A stretch of DNA of 64,000 nucleotides, from positions 190,728,026 to 190,792,025 of the forward strand of contig NC_057861.1 of the NCBI RefSeq assembly GCF_019393635.1, read 5' to 3'. The position numbers were made by a program, and so were the translations under genes. Below the pieces are notes generated by a model. It was given only the letters and a program-made list of their open reading frames with translations. It was not told the DNA's origin and did no database searches. Shown piece after piece: positions 1 through 10,810 of the stretch. Source of the stretch: Dromiciops gliroides (Eukaryota; Chordata; Mammalia; Microbiotheria; Microbiotheriidae). Position 1 is the first letter of the stretch. Every line of letters starts with the position of its first letter.

Positions 1-413
1 CAGCAATTCAAACAGTTAAAGAAGAAATCCAGCTTTCCAGACCAGAGTCCAGAGTCCAGAATCCAGTTTTCCAGACCAGAATCCAGTTTCCTCCTGATGA
101 CATCTTACCACTTCAAGAAGACAAGAGAACTCAGAGACTTATATGAACTGTTTTGCTTTATTAGCTTTACTATCTCCTTTCTGTTATATACTATCTGTAA
201 CATGTACTCTCTGCAGAGGCTCTCCCTTTGCAAGACTAATGTCAAAGCGTTGGTTCATGAGGAAAGAAAAAAAATCGCCCCTCTGGACAAAACTTTCCTC
301 TCTTCCTTTTCTGTATTGTTGTTCGCATATTATTAGTCAGCAGAAGTTATTATATTCTTTTTACTGTTCCATCAAGGAAACATTCCATTTCTTGAGGAAG
401 CAAAGGGGGGAAA
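1..413 (+). mobile_element. ERV-A: 3' internal end of an endogenous retrovirus
   Basis: This stretch leads into a polypurine tract at about 402-413 (a G6 run within purines), followed directly by an LTR that starts TGTGG. The first 100 bases hold short repeats built on a CCAGA core. From about 110 to 400 the sequence is clearly homologous to the reverse complement of 26441-26760, the matching 3' internal end of ERV-B. In both copies an open frame of 66-79 codons ends at the same place and encodes a similar short peptide (shared words such as TICNMYSLQR and APLDKTFLSSFS). Its role is unknown; it could be the tail of a viral gene or a conserved RNA element. The element runs off the left edge, so its length and 5' LTR are not seen. 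It is treated as a fossil. Confidence 0.8.
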
Positions 414-956
414 TGTGGTAAAATATGAAAGTTTTTAACAGTCGGTTAGGATAACTGAAAGACGCCAGTTTTTCAAGGACCACCCTTTTGGGGAGGAGAT
501 GAACAGTCCGCCTGCTGCGCATGTCAGACTGCCTGCCGGGTACAGTCCGCCTGCTGCGCATGTCAGACTGCCTGCTGGGTACAGTCCGCCTGCTGCGCAT
601 GTCAGACTGCCTGCCGGGGTTTTTTTTGACTTCCGGGGTGGAGAGAAGGGGAGTAGCCTTTTTTTTGCCGGCTTGGCGGGACTCCTGGCGGCGCGGGACT
701 GACGGTCTGACTCACTCCAAAGGTGGCCTAAATCGGTTTGGTGAGTTTTTATAAGGAATATAGACTAAGCCTAGATTTAAGACGATTTGTACTGTATTTC
801 TATTTTCCTATCCTTCTAATCAACAACACCTTATATACAATAAAGGCTCTATCTAGAAAACCAGAAGCTTCTTCCATTTACTAGTCGGGGAGATAAATTA
901 AGGGAAGGGTTAAGTAGGGGAGATTTATGATCTAATATCCAATTTTAAATCTCACA
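414..956 (+). mobile_element. ERV-A 3' LTR
   Basis: This 543-bp segment begins TG and ends CA directly after the polypurine tract. It carries three 39-bp direct repeats in its U3-like part, a TATA-like run near 748-755 and a polyadenylation signal AATAAA at 839-844. It shows no obvious similarity to the ERV-B LTRs or to the solo LTR at 17946-18598. The right boundary is chosen from the terminal CA and from the SINE tail that follows, so it could be off by a few bases. The family is unassigned. Confidence 0.75.
503..619 (+). repeat. Three 39-bp tandem repeats in the ERV-A LTR
   Basis: Three consecutive copies of a 39-bp unit start at 503, 542 and 581. They differ at only one or two positions and share the core CTGCTGCGCATGTCAGACTG. 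Their place upstream of the TATA-like run and polyadenylation signal is where retroviral U3 enhancers often duplicate, so a promoter or enhancer role is inferred. Confidence 0.85.
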
Positions 957-996
957 TCCCCATTGCCTGCAAAAAACCAAAAAAAAAAAAAAGGCC
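957..996 (+). mobile_element. 3' tail of a short tRNA-derived SINE
   Basis: The words CCCCATTGCCTGC and a run of A with CC interruptions match the end of the WSINE1-like SINEs elsewhere here (compare 59365-59399). Only the tail remains, directly against the LTR end, so ERV-A probably integrated into this SINE. Confidence 0.55.
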
Positions 997-999
997 CAG

Positions 1000-1690
1000 A
1001 CAGCAAAGCCTAGATGACTTCCTCAGATTCCAGACATATTACCAGGATGTGATTTTTGGTTAATATATGATAATTTGTAAATTTGTATATAATTTCAAAA
1101 TTATGCTCCTTTGATCTTTGGGATAGTTTGTACATGACTTCCTGGTTCTCCTTTGCAACCTTACTTCCTACTATTGCCCATTTATATTGGCTACTTATAA
1201 ACTTACTATACTGATTGAAGTATGGGTGGTCAGGGGAAAAGAACAAGATACAATTTTAACTTACCTAGAATCTCAGAAATGCAAAGAATTTTAGTGGCTA
1301 TCTCATGCTTGAACCGGAATCTCTGAATGGTCATCTATTCAGTGTTCACTTGAAGACATCTAGGAGAATGGAAACGTATAACCTTCTAATGCAACGCATT
1401 ACAATTTGGGATTGTTTTTATTTGGGGGAAATTTTTCCATATACCCAGCTGAATTCTACTCTTTTGCAACTTCCAATAAAGTTATTTGTTCTGCCCTTTG
1501 GGGTTAAGCAAAATAAGTCTAATCCCTCTTGCAAATGATAGACCTTCAAGTACTTGAAGATAGTCCTCTTGTCTCTAGGCTAAACATACATACCTCATGT
1601 AACACAGTCTCTTATTCTTTCATTAACCTTTCTGAGATTCCAGTACCTCACCATTGTTTACTAATAATACATAAACTCCTCAGTCTTCCT
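1000..1690. other. Non-coding stretch, no gene seen
   Basis: All frames are broken and there is no protein similarity I recognise. The part near 1530-1600 resembles an old dispersed repeat, but I cannot name it. Confidence 0.5.
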
Positions 1691-1965
1691 TTTCAGACTC
1701 ATTGTATACTGCTTCTTTGCAGATAGTCTAACCACCTCCCCAAGAAAACATAGTTACAATGTTTTGTACCTGATCAGATTGTACACACTCAAGTCCTTGC
1801 ATATCATGTCTCTCCCTCTTCCTGGAAAACTAGCATGGTGTCATCCAATAGCTCTGCCTAATGAAATCCTTCCCATTCTTTCAAGATGCAACCAGGATGT
1901 CATCTGCTCCATGAAGTGTTTATTTCCTGATTCCCTGACAAGAAACTCTATCAAAACTCTAATAT

Positions 1966-2149
1966 GGGGGGTAGCTAGGTGGCACAGTGGATAAAGCACC
2001 GGCCCCGGATTCAGGAGGACCTGAGTTCAAATCCTGCCTCAAACACTTGACACTTACTAGCTATGTGACCCTGGCCAAGTCACTTAACCCTCATTGTCCT
2101 GTGGAGGAAAAAAAAGAAAAGAGAAAGTAAATACTTTTTAAAAGCCCAA
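1966..2149 (+). mobile_element. WSINE1-like tRNA-derived SINE
   Basis: It has the standard head (GTAGCTAGGTGGCACAGTGG), a B-box-like GTTCAAATCC, the CORE words TGTGACCCTGG and CAAGTCACTTAACC, and an A-rich tail. It is flanked by a 12-bp target-site duplication (AAAACTCTAATA, 1953-1964 and 2150-2161), which indicates L1-type insertion. Confidence 0.85.
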
Positions 2150-2288
2150 AAAACTCTAATACCAATCTGTTTGGATAGGTACTTTTCATATTACAGTTTG
2201 TATGATAGTTATAATTATGTATATACATACTTGTTTTATCTCCCTGCCCCCCCCAAGTTATAAATTCCATGAGGTTTTTGTTGTCATC

Positions 2289-2531
2289 AATCTGTTGTTT
2301 TCAGTCGTATCCAAATCTTCATGATCCCATTTGAGGTTTTCTTGGCAAACATAGTAGAGTGGTTTGCCATTTCCTTCTCCAGCTCATCTTACAGATGAGA
2401 AACTAAGGCAAACAGGGTAAGTGACTTGCCCAAGATCACACAGCTAGTATCTGAAGCCAGATTTGAACTCAGGAAGATGAGTCTTCCTGACTGCAGACCT
2501 GGCACTCTATCCACATGCCACCTAGCTACCC
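2289..2531 (-). mobile_element. MAR1-type CORE-SINE
   Basis: In reverse orientation it carries the characteristic MAR1 3' half (TTTTCTTGGCAAACATAG, GTGGTTTGCCATTTCCTTCT) followed by the CORE and tRNA-related head. It sits inside a LINE-2 remnant and is moderately diverged. Confidence 0.75.
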
Positions 2532-2659
2532 TGTCTTGTTCCATTTTTGCATCTCTCCCCAAAACATGATAGTTTTTTGCATATAGTAATTATTTAATGA
2601 TTGCTGAATTGAATCTCTAAGGTCTCTTCCAATAATAACAATTATTTACATAGATAAAT

Positions 2660-2896
2660 GAATATCAGAGAGCCATTGGGGAAAAAGGGGTATTAAACTT
2701 GAAGTCAAAAGAGACAGATTTGAATCCTGTTTCTAACATTTATTGACTATGTGATAGCCCTATGACTTAATCTCTCTGAGCCTGTTTTCTCATCCAAAAA
2801 TGGGTATAATAATACTTGCACTGCCTAACTCACAGGTACGTAAAGAAAGTTCTTTTATAATTTTTAAGGTGCTATAAAAATGTAAGCTATTATTAT
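2660..2896 (+). mobile_element. MIR-type CORE-SINE
   Basis: This is a diverged MIR: tRNA-like head, CORE (TGACTATGTGATAGC), CTCATCC...AATGGGTATAATAATA, and a LINE-2-like end near 2870-2896. It is an old insertion. Confidence 0.65.
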
Positions 2897-3118
2897 GACC
2901 TAAGTTTGCTTACTTGTGGGTTTCATTTGAGAAACTTTAGAACAGGATACTTGAGTGTATACTGAGTAGAAGTCAAATCATACACAGTCTGGATACAAAG
3001 ATTCTCTATCTTTATAGGTCAATCTGGTTGACTAAGAAAGGGTTCATCTTAGCATTACTTTGCATCTCATAGATGAAGTGAGTTCTCCAGGAAACTTTAT
3101 CCCTAAAGTTGAAGACCT

Positions 3119-3470
3119 ACTGCTTGATTAACAACAACTGTGGTTTGCAATGTACTTTACATAAGTTGGCTCATTTGATGCAACCCTCTGAGGTAGGTAT
3201 TATTATCTTCATTTTATAGATAAGAAAACTAAAGCTCAGACAGATTAAATGCTTTGTCCATGGTTTAATAGCATGGGATAAGTGGATGAAAAGATGCCCT
3301 CACGTTTAGTAAGGCCTAAGTTCAAATATTACCTCTGACACTCACTAAACATGTGACTCTAAACATATCCCTGAGCCACTCGGTGCCCCCAGGCCCCTAT
3401 TTAAGACTATGGGTTACGCAATAAAGCTGGTCTCAGGTCTACAACCTGAAGACCCCGAGCAGAGCCAGGA
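3119..3470. mobile_element. Two degraded MIR fragments in opposite orientation
   Basis: 3119-3270 reads as MIR on the - strand (TTTGATGCAACCCTCTGAGG, ATTTTATAGATAAGAAAACT). 3280-3400 reads as a MIR-like CORE-SINE on the + strand (AAGTTCAAATATTACCTCTG). Both are old. Confidence 0.5.
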
Positions 3471-4090
3471 GATGGTATTTATACCCCATAGACTCCTCCC
3501 AGTGCATCTTTAGAGCATATAGCATATAATACAGGAAGGATACAATTGAAACATAAACATGAGCTTTAGTGACAGTGTCAAAGTCACCAAATGTGACTGG
3601 CACCCAGCCAACTTGGTGATCTGGCCCAAACTGTCACAGATTTGTAACAAAATGCTATGGTCTTGAGTCTCAATGTTGATTGCTTCCTTCAGCTTAGAAG
3701 ATACTATTTTAGTATTGTGGTTGAACATTTAACCATAGTGATGACCAAGAAGCAATTTACAGATACATAAGAACATATCACATAACTACTGTGTTAGCTT
3801 AAGGCACGAAAGAATATTCAGAACACATAAAGAACAAGTGATATAATATCTACACTAACTTAAGAGACTAGAGAATACTTAATCACCATTTGTCTCATAT
3901 AATACTGGTTATTACCTCAGTTAAATCACCGATGTCTAAGAGGTGAGGAAAATCTCACTCCCAGTGGCACTGCTATTACAAGGGCTCTTGGGCTTACTCC
4001 ATCCTTAACAGAAGTTATCCTTTGCTCCATAGTAGTTGCTTCCCTTAATGATGACTGCAGGGGCTAGAGTAGAAGCAGGGTCTGGGGGAC
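3470..4090. other. Non-coding stretch, no gene seen
   Basis: The region is AT-rich with no open frame longer than about 70 codons and no recognised repeat. I see nothing functional in it. Confidence 0.4.
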
Positions 4091-4104
4091 ACTGCTATTC
4101 CAGA

Positions 4105-4230
4105 GGCTGTTAAACTAACAGCTCTACCTCACTTAAATCCAATTCACACACAAGCCAAGACATCACCCTTGGGATGTTATTGGTTCTCTTCAAGAACAAA
4201 GGACGAACAACAACAACAACAAAAACAAGC
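4105..4230 (+). mobile_element. 3' end of an RTE-tailed SINE (RTESINE1-like)
   Basis: The words CACTTAAATCCAATTCACAC, CAAGCCAAGACATCACCC and TTATTGGTTCTCTTCAAGAA are followed by ACAA repeats. The same block recurs at 21097-21326, 42940-43460, 51340-52050 and 60440-60660. Its end matches the tail of the RTE LINE at 10110-10800. Confidence 0.7.
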
Positions 4231-4244
4231 TCAGGGTACTGGGG

Positions 4245-4960
4245 CTGTCTCCATCATGGTCTAAGGAAGGGAGGTGACCAAAGTAATAGCAGTGATTTGA
4301 TTTATTTCTAAGATATTATTTTATCTATTAATGGTACAAAACCTTTTTCTCTCACTAAAAATAGTATTATTCACAATGATATTTTAGTGAGAGCAACAGG
4401 ATTAAATAGGCTTCATTATTTTTTGTGAAGTCATAGTTTAACACTTTATGATACAGTGATTCAAAGGTCTGGTTCTAAGTTAATTTATTTCCATACTGGG
4501 TTTTAATAGTGTCATAACTAAAAAAGATGCTTACTTCACAAAAGCAGGTCAACCCAAATCAAAGAAATACATAATAGACTGCACTTAATAAACCATGATA
4601 CTTATTTTTCAATCCCATCCACCAATTGTGCAAAAGTTTTGGTAGAGATTCAGCTTGAACATTTTCATCCTCCCTGATGTCAGCTGTTGATTATACTTAT
4701 GAGCCATTTATATAAAGTGTTTCATTTTTACATTTTTAACAAATATTCTGAAGACTCACCAAAATGTTTTACTTGAAACAGTTGTGAACAAATTAGAAAA
4801 TTCCGTTTCCAAGTTTTTTACATGTGTAGATATGAGTTTTTATAGGTGATACACATCATTTTCAGCCACCCAGAAAGCAAAGGGTAAATATTCAGAAGGA
4901 AAGGACAGTCAACGGCATCAAATATTGCAGAGAGGTAGAGATAAATGAGAACTTTAAAAA
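4245..4960. other. Unique-looking AT-rich non-coding DNA
   Basis: No repeat family or coding frame is recognised apart from the hairpin at 4349-4393. Confidence 0.4.
4349..4393. repeat. 12-bp perfect inverted repeat (hairpin)
   Basis: CTCTCACTAAAA at 4349-4360 is matched by TTTTAGTGAGAG at 4382-4393, around a loop of about 21 bases. It lies in otherwise unique DNA (4245-4950). It may be chance or the core of an old MITE. Confidence 0.6.
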
Positions 4961-4984
4961 AAAAAAAAAGACCATCAGATTTGT

Positions 4985-5290
4985 TGAGAAATCTTTTGCT
5001 GACAAACCACAGTTCCAAAGAACTCATGAAGAATCATGCTATCTATCTCCAGATGGACAGCTGATGTACTCAGAGTAGAGATCGAAGTATATTTTCATCT
5101 TTTTTTCTTTTTCTTTCATCTTCTTTCATTCTTTTTGAAATATGGTTAACACATTTGCATGACTATACATATTTACAATGGGTTTTGTTTTTCTTGCCTT
5201 CTCAATGGGAGGATGAAAAGAGGCAGGGGTGGGGGGAAAGAATTCCAAAATGAAAATAAAATAAAATTGAATTAAAAAAACAAAAAGTAA
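4985..5290 (+). mobile_element. Old L1 3'-end fragment
   Basis: The words CCAAAGAACTCATGAAGAAT and CATGACTATACATATTTACA, then a GGGTGGGG tract and an AATAAAATAAAATTG end, follow the order seen in younger L1 3' ends at 25505-26030 and 32479-33529. It is more diverged than those and truncated at its 5' end. Confidence 0.6.
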
Positions 5291-5319
5291 TTTTTAAAAA
5301 TTCATTGGTAACTTTTAAG

Positions 5320-6886
5320 AGAACAGTTTCAGTTGAGTGAGGAGTAAAGGATAACAAGGTGGAGAACCTGGAAGGCTAGGAGGGTAGTGATGCTCTCAAT
5401 GGGCAGAGGGAAGTTTAGAAAAAAGATGGGTTGGGGGAGGAAGATAATGAGAAGAGATCCTCAATGACATACATTACATGTAAAGTACAACCTATGCGTG
5501 TCTGTTCATCCTGTGTGGCTCACTCTGTCCCTTATGAAAATGAAAAAGGGGGTGGGCATGGATCTTATTCACTAGCCAGTCTTCTGGTGTGCAAAGCCTA
5601 CCCCATTGAGGACCATCTGCCCCCTCCATGAGGTGATCTAGGAGACAAGGTGTGAGTATGTGGGTACACTAACAGTTAGAAGGGTTCTCAAGGCCACTTA
5701 CATAGCTTCTGCAGGTCTGCTTTGAAAGACCAAAGTCAGAGCACAGAAGATTGGGAGAGATTGGGAGTTTGCACAGCCATGGGAGGCCAACTGCAGACAG
5801 GATTGGGGTGCTGAATGATGGATGGAGTGATGTAGTTGTGTTAGAGACAATCCCTGCAAGTACATAGCTTGAAGCAACCCATCTTCCCATCCTCTAATTG
5901 GTTACCCCTGGGTTCTTGCAAAGGACCCCAGGAGGTTCTTGGCTCCTGCTTTGGAGACCACTGCCCTATGCCAGATGTGCCTCCTGGGGGCTTGTTGATC
6001 CAGCCTAGATCTTTAATGGTATAGAAGTGAGTGTGGCAAATTTGAGTGCACTAATTCAGTCTCATCAACTTAGCCTCCTATATGTTTGTCCTCTCAGCTG
6101 TAGTGGGAGATGGAGTTGGTTTCCTGGGAGAGAAACACTAGTGAGGCAGACATGAGGAAAAAGGCTCAAGGAAGCTGAGGTTGGGGTAGAACCTGGAAGA
6201 AGCTGTCTTTTCTCATGAAAAAAATCCAGCAAATTGTGCAATTCCTTTCAAAGGCTGAAGTACCTTGGAAAAAGCAGCTGGGAGATGTACCCTGCCAGCA
6301 GCTAGCTATACTGCTGACAGCTGACTGCACTTATCTCCTATGAAATCATGTCCATATATTTTTCAAGAAGTCAGTGAAAACATTTTCCAAATGACTTTTT
6401 TCCCCCTCTCTCTGTGGCTGATCTGGAGACATCATCCTAAGCTGAAAGTGATCCTAGGGACAAGTGCCATTGTGTTTGTATTCTAGGCCTCTATTTTGTT
6501 TGCAATTTGAATAAGCCCTCCAGGCCTTTTTTGTATTAAAATCTGAGAGCTCTTAGGTTATGCTTGGCTGGCTCCCCATCAGCTTCCTATGTGAGGACAT
6601 GTAGCTACTCTGAGCTAATAAGCCAGGCCCCAAAGTCCAACTCCATGGGGCTTCTTTAAAAGACATTGTAACCTCAGCTTGGAGTGCTTCCAGTCAGTCC
6701 AGTGGGTTTCATGCAGAACCACATTTGTAGGAGATGCTGGGGAGCAGATGGGAACAATGATTCCCACATGATTCTGGAATGCAGGCAAATTCTTCGGTTC
6801 TGGGTAACCATGTGTGGCTTCTAAAGGGCTTTGGAGGCAAAGTCAGACAAATGAACTGCCTCACCAATGAGCCCAGGGATGGCCTA
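5320..6886. other. Long unique-looking stretch upstream of an L1
   Basis: No frame exceeds about 75 codons, I recognise no protein, and no clear repeat covers it. It could hold regulatory DNA, but nothing in the sequence shows this. Confidence 0.4.
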
Positions 6887-6902
6887 TAGGCTCCCCACTC
6901 TT

Positions 6903-7863
6903 TTTTTAATCATAAAAGTATTTTTATTATTTTCTAGTTATATATAGAGATAGTTTTCAACATTTGTTTTTATAAGCTTTCCAGTTCCAAATGTTTCTCC
7001 CTCCCTCCCCTCCTTCCCCTCCCCAAGACAGCAAGCAATCTGATATAGGTTATATATGTACAATCACATTAAACATATTTCTGCATCAGTCATGCTGTGA
7101 AAGAAGAATCAGAGCAAAAGGGAAAAACCTCATAAAAGGAAAACAAAAAAAATAGAAATAGTATGGTTGAATCTGCATCTAGATGCCACAGTTTGAGTTT
7201 TTTCTGAATTTGGAAAGCACTTTCCATCATGAGTCTTTTGGAACTATCTTGGACCATTGTATTGCTGAGAAGAGTCAAGTCTATCACAGTTGATCAACAC
7301 ACAGTGTTGTTAATACTGTGTACAATGTTCTCCTGGTTCTGCTCATCTTACTCATCATCAGTTCATGCAAGTCCTTCCAGGTTTCTCGGAAATCCGTCTG
7401 CTCATCATTTCTTACAGAACAACAGTATTCCATTACATTCATATACCACAACTTGTTCAGCCATTCCCCAATTGATGGGCATTCCCTTGATTTCCAATTC
7501 CTTGCCACCACAAAGAGCTGCTATAAATATTTTTGTACATGTGGGTCCTTTTCCCTTTTTTATTGTTTTTGTTTGGTTGGTTTTTTGTTTTTTGCAGGGC
7601 AATGAGGGTTAAGTCACTTGCCCAGGGTCACACAGCTAGTAAGTGTCAAGTGTCTGAGGCCGAATTTGAACTCAGGTCCTCCTGAATCCAGGGCCGGTGC
7701 TTTAACTACTGCGACACCTAGCTGCCCCTCTTTTCCTTTTTTTATGATCTCTTTGGGGAAAAAGACCTAATAGTGGTATTGCTAGGTCAAAGGGTATGCA
7801 CAGCTTTATAGCCCTTTGGGCATAGTTCCAAATTGCTCTCCAGAATGGTTGGATCACTTCACT
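6903..7863 (-). mobile_element. 5'-truncated L1 3' end, with a nested SINE
   Basis: On the - strand it encodes the end of L1 ORF2 (residue words INWGMAEQVVVYECNGILLF and [19 protein letters not shown]), then a 3' UTR with a G/A-rich tract and an A-tail. A 16-bp target-site duplication (TAGGCTCCCCACTCTT, 6887-6902 and 7864-7879) brackets it. The ORF2 end is broken by a SINE at 7563-7728. Truncation is typical of target-primed insertion. Confidence 0.9.
7563..7728 (-). mobile_element. WSINE1-like SINE inside an L1
   Basis: The reverse copy shows GCAATGAGGGTTAAGTCACT, CACACAGCTAGTAAGTG and an end at CTAGCTGCCCC. It is flanked by near-identical CCTTTTCCCTTTTTTAT-type duplications, so it is younger than the L1 it interrupts. 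Confidence 0.85.
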
Positions 7864-7879
7864 TAGGCTCCCCACTCTT

Positions 7880-8930
7880 AAGCATCTTAGAAAGAGAAAA
7901 ATGATCAGGGTTTGAATTGGTGAAGAGCAAAAACAAACAAACAAAAAATTTGTTTTAAAAGGAAGGTATTGACATTAGATCAGAAATGCTTGTGCTAAAG
8001 CTTCTTTATACTTTATATTCTGCCATTCTCCCCTTCCTCCTCCTCAACCCTCTCCAGGAAGATATCTGAAGGCATTACAAAGGAAATGGCACTGTAATAC
8101 AAAGAATACAGTAATGCTTTCATATCATCCAAATGAAAACATATCTGAAAGACTGTTTATTTTCACAAGGAAAATACATCAAGAACAGATGTTCCACCAG
8201 AAGAGGAAAAAAAAGCCTGTATTTTTCTTTATTTAGAAAGATCCTGTCTTTATAAATTTAGAGGCTTGAGGCCTAATTCATTTTAAAATGGATTCTTTTA
8301 ATAAGAAAGCATGTGTAGGACAAGGTTTCTAAGCTCTACCAGACAATGGGTTATACATGTGCTACCCTAAACAGAACTGGCCACCTAAGAAAATCCACAT
8401 TTTTGTTAAGGGAGGGGGAGAGACAATGTGCTTTCAGCATGTATTCTTCCCTAAGGAGGAGAGGATGGTCTTCAAAAAATGAAACACAGCCTTTTTTCCT
8501 ATCCATGACCCTTGGGACACTGCTGCCAAGGCATAAGTTCAGCCTAAATTTAGCAACTGCAAATTGACATTCTTAAAATGATACCTTCCCTACACTATGC
8601 ATAGTTAGCCTTTTTTTTTTTTTTTTTTTGGTGCCGGGTACAGGGAAGACAGGGAGGGGGGAAGAAGAGAAAGAGAGAAGGAAAAACTTTCAGCAACAAT
8701 GTTCAGGATCATCCTTCACCCCCACATTTATGATGCCAATTATGGGAGCATATGGAAGCTAGCTTATAGCCAGTGAAGAAGCAAATTCTTCCACTCTCTT
8801 TGCTTCAAAAAATCCTCACTGTCCCTACCATTGTCTCATCCAAATCTTCATTGCCCCTTGAGATGAAAGTCTGTTAGGAGACCAGGTCACAAATGGCATC
8901 ATTTCAACCCACAAATCCAACCCCCCACCG
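7880..8930. other. Unique-looking stretch with a poly-T run
   Basis: No gene or named repeat is recognised. A T-run at about 8611-8629 may be the A-tail of an unrecognised - strand retroposon. Confidence 0.4.
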
Positions 8931-8934
8931 CCCC

Positions 8935-9060
8935 CAAAAAAACCATTTATTAAAACATCTGCCAATTGCTAGGCACTTTGCTAGACACTAGGGATATAAA
9001 GAACTAAAAAAGAAAAAAAAAGACAGTGCCTGCCTTTATGGAATATACATTACAATCATT
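8935..9060 (-). mobile_element. LINE-2 3'-end fragment
   Basis: Read in reverse this is the typical LINE-2 end: CATTTATTAAAACATCTGCC, GCACTTTGCTAGACACTAGG and CCTGCCTTTATGGAAT. It is short and old. Confidence 0.6.
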
Positions 9061-9164
9061 TAATTGGCATGGTTTTCAGTTGCATAGTCCATTCTTGCCT
9101 AAATATGAATTCTTTCCTTCTTTTGTCAGAGTTGAGAGGTAGCTAGCTGTGAGGAAAATCACTA

Positions 9165-9580
9165 GATTTAGGCTCAATTTGAGCAAGTCTTTTCTTGTCA
9201 TTGTGCCTCAATTTCCCCAACTGAAAAATGGGGATAATAATGCCTGAATTATTGCTATGAGCATCAGGTGACTAGAGTGCTTCCTAAACCCAGCTGCTAC
9301 TAGAGAAACATACATTTTTTTTTTTAACCTCAATCTCCAGCTTGGAGTCCTGCCATGTGGCATAGTAAAAAGAGTGTAAGAATTGAAGTCAGGAAAGATG
9401 TAGGTTCCTGATCCTTACTATGTAACCATAGCCAAATGGCTTGATTTTCCTGAGCCTCAGTTTCTTCACTTGTAAAAATGGAGATAATCGTACCACAGAT
9501 TTCACAGAGTTGTGAGGATCCAATGACAGTTGTACGTAAAGGGTTTGTTAGATGACAAAGCACCATAAACATGTCAGTTA
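9165..9580 (+). mobile_element. Two MIR copies in tandem
   Basis: 9165-9290 and 9350-9580 both show the MIR order of head, CORE and AAAATGGNGATAAT. The second is nearly full length and ends in TTGTGAGGATCCAATGA. Both are diverged. Confidence 0.6.
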
Positions 9581-9589
9581 TTCTCTTCA

Positions 9590-10110
9590 GTAGGAGGAGA
9601 TGGATCAGCTCTAGGGCAAAGAAACACAGAGAGGTATCTGACCATAGGACCCTCTTGACTCTTGGACCAGAGTACCATCCTGAAGTTTGAGGACTGGAGG
9701 AGAGGTTCTACAGGCCAAGTTAGCAAAGACCACTCCCCAGAGAGGTCTCCTGGATAGCAGCTTCTTGCTGAGTGCCTCTGAAATAAAAGGTCAGGGTTAT
9801 GCCAAGGTCATTGGGTAATTAATGGACTTAAATTATTTTCTTTAAGCTAAAGGCTAACTTAATGATTTTACTTTGATTCCATTCTCAGAAAGCTAATTTC
9901 TTTCCTGTTTTTCTTTTCTCTTCTCTTAGCAATTGAGAGAATCACTCCCCCACCCCCATCCCCTCTCCTGTGATTGTCACTGGACAATCTATTTCCTTTA
10001 CCTTAATAGAGATGGAAAATGGAAGCAGCATCCTTGAACTCCTGGGGAATAACCTCCTCTTGCCATATAAGCATTTGGGAGGCTCTGAAGGAAAGTTTGG
10101 GAAAGAATAG
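9590..10110. other. Non-coding stretch, nothing recognised
   Basis: A pyrimidine-rich run followed by AG near 9905-9930 looks like a splice acceptor, but no plausible exon follows. I see no gene. Confidence 0.4.
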
Positions 10111-10800
10111 GTATTAGACTGACTACCAAAATGAAGGTCTATAGAGCCATTGTGTTGACCTCTTTGTTGTATGTCTGTGAAACCTGGGCGGTATACCAGT
10201 ATACCAGGCAGTATACTGAATCCCTTCCATTTGAATTGTCTTAGGAAGATTCTGAAGATCACCTGACAGCATAAGAGACCAGACAATGAGGTCCTCTCTC
10301 GAGCTAAATTGCCTAGCATTCAAACTCTACAGCAGAGAGGCCAACTCTGATGGGCTAGCCATGTTGTTCGAATGCCAAATGCACACTTGCCTGAAAGACT
10401 ATTTTATGGAGAACTCACAGAAGGCAAGCACTCATATGATAGTCAGAAAAAGCGAAGTAAGTACACTCTCAAGGTCTCTCTTAAGAACTTTGGAGTTGAT
10501 TGCATAGCATGCGAGACACTGGCACAGGACCACCCAGCGTGGTGCCACCTCATCAGAGAAGGTGCTGTTCAAAGTAGAATGAAAGTACCTCAAAAGAAAT
10601 TCAAGATGTGCATTTAGAGAATCCAACCCAGATGTTGAAACGGATTGATTATTTGTGCCTGAGCTGTGGTAGAGCATTTCAAGCTTGTATTGGTCTATCA
10701 GCCACAGTTGGATACACTGTAACTTGACTCTAACATAGTGATGTCATTTTGATACTCTTCGAGAACAAAGGACAACAACCAACCAACCAACCCTTAGCGG
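10110..10800 (+). mobile_element. RTE-type LINE, C-terminal part and 3' end
   Basis: The + strand encodes a decayed retrotransposon C-terminus: KVYRAIVLTSLLYVCETWAV near 10133-10190, then 10372-10617 with LPERLFYGELTEGK, KTLKVSLKNFGVD-like text and LAQDHPAWCHLIREGAV. A Cys-x2-Cys-Gly-Arg-x-Phe zinc-knuckle-like remnant follows. This order (end of the reverse-transcriptase domain, helix-rich tail, C2H2-like knuckle) is familiar from vertebrate RTE-like LINEs. Frames shift and stops occur, so it is dead. The 3' end (GATGTCATTTTGATACTCTT, GAGAACAAAGGACAACAACC) matches the RTE-tailed SINEs in this window. The exact clade is uncertain. Confidence 0.75.
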
Positions 10801-10810
10801 TCAAAAGAAC

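Larger units (their letters stand above)
1690..2630 (+). mobile_element. LINE-2 remnant interrupted by two SINEs
   Basis: The sequence 1840-1940 resembles the typical LINE-2 3' part (words like CCTTCCCATTCTTTCAAGATG and TGATTCCCTGACA). It resumes after each insertion and ends near 2620 with a degraded LINE-2 tail. A young SINE (1966-2149) and a MAR1-type SINE (2289-2531) lie inside it. Confidence 0.6.

Noticed and set aside
1966-2149. tRNA-like A and B boxes in the many short SINEs as possible tRNA genes
   Set aside because: The cloverleaf is not maintained, CORE sequence and A-tails follow, and target duplications show they are SINE insertions.
7229-7612. 127-codon + strand frame
   Set aside because: It is antisense to the L1 ORF2 end on the - strand; similar shadows occur opposite every L1 end here.
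9905-9960. Polypyrimidine tract plus AG resembling a splice acceptor
   Set aside because: No coding or conserved exon-like sequence follows and no donor can be paired with it.
9942-10319. 125-codon - strand frame
   Set aside because: It is antisense to the RTE LINE coding remnant on the + strand and has no domain.
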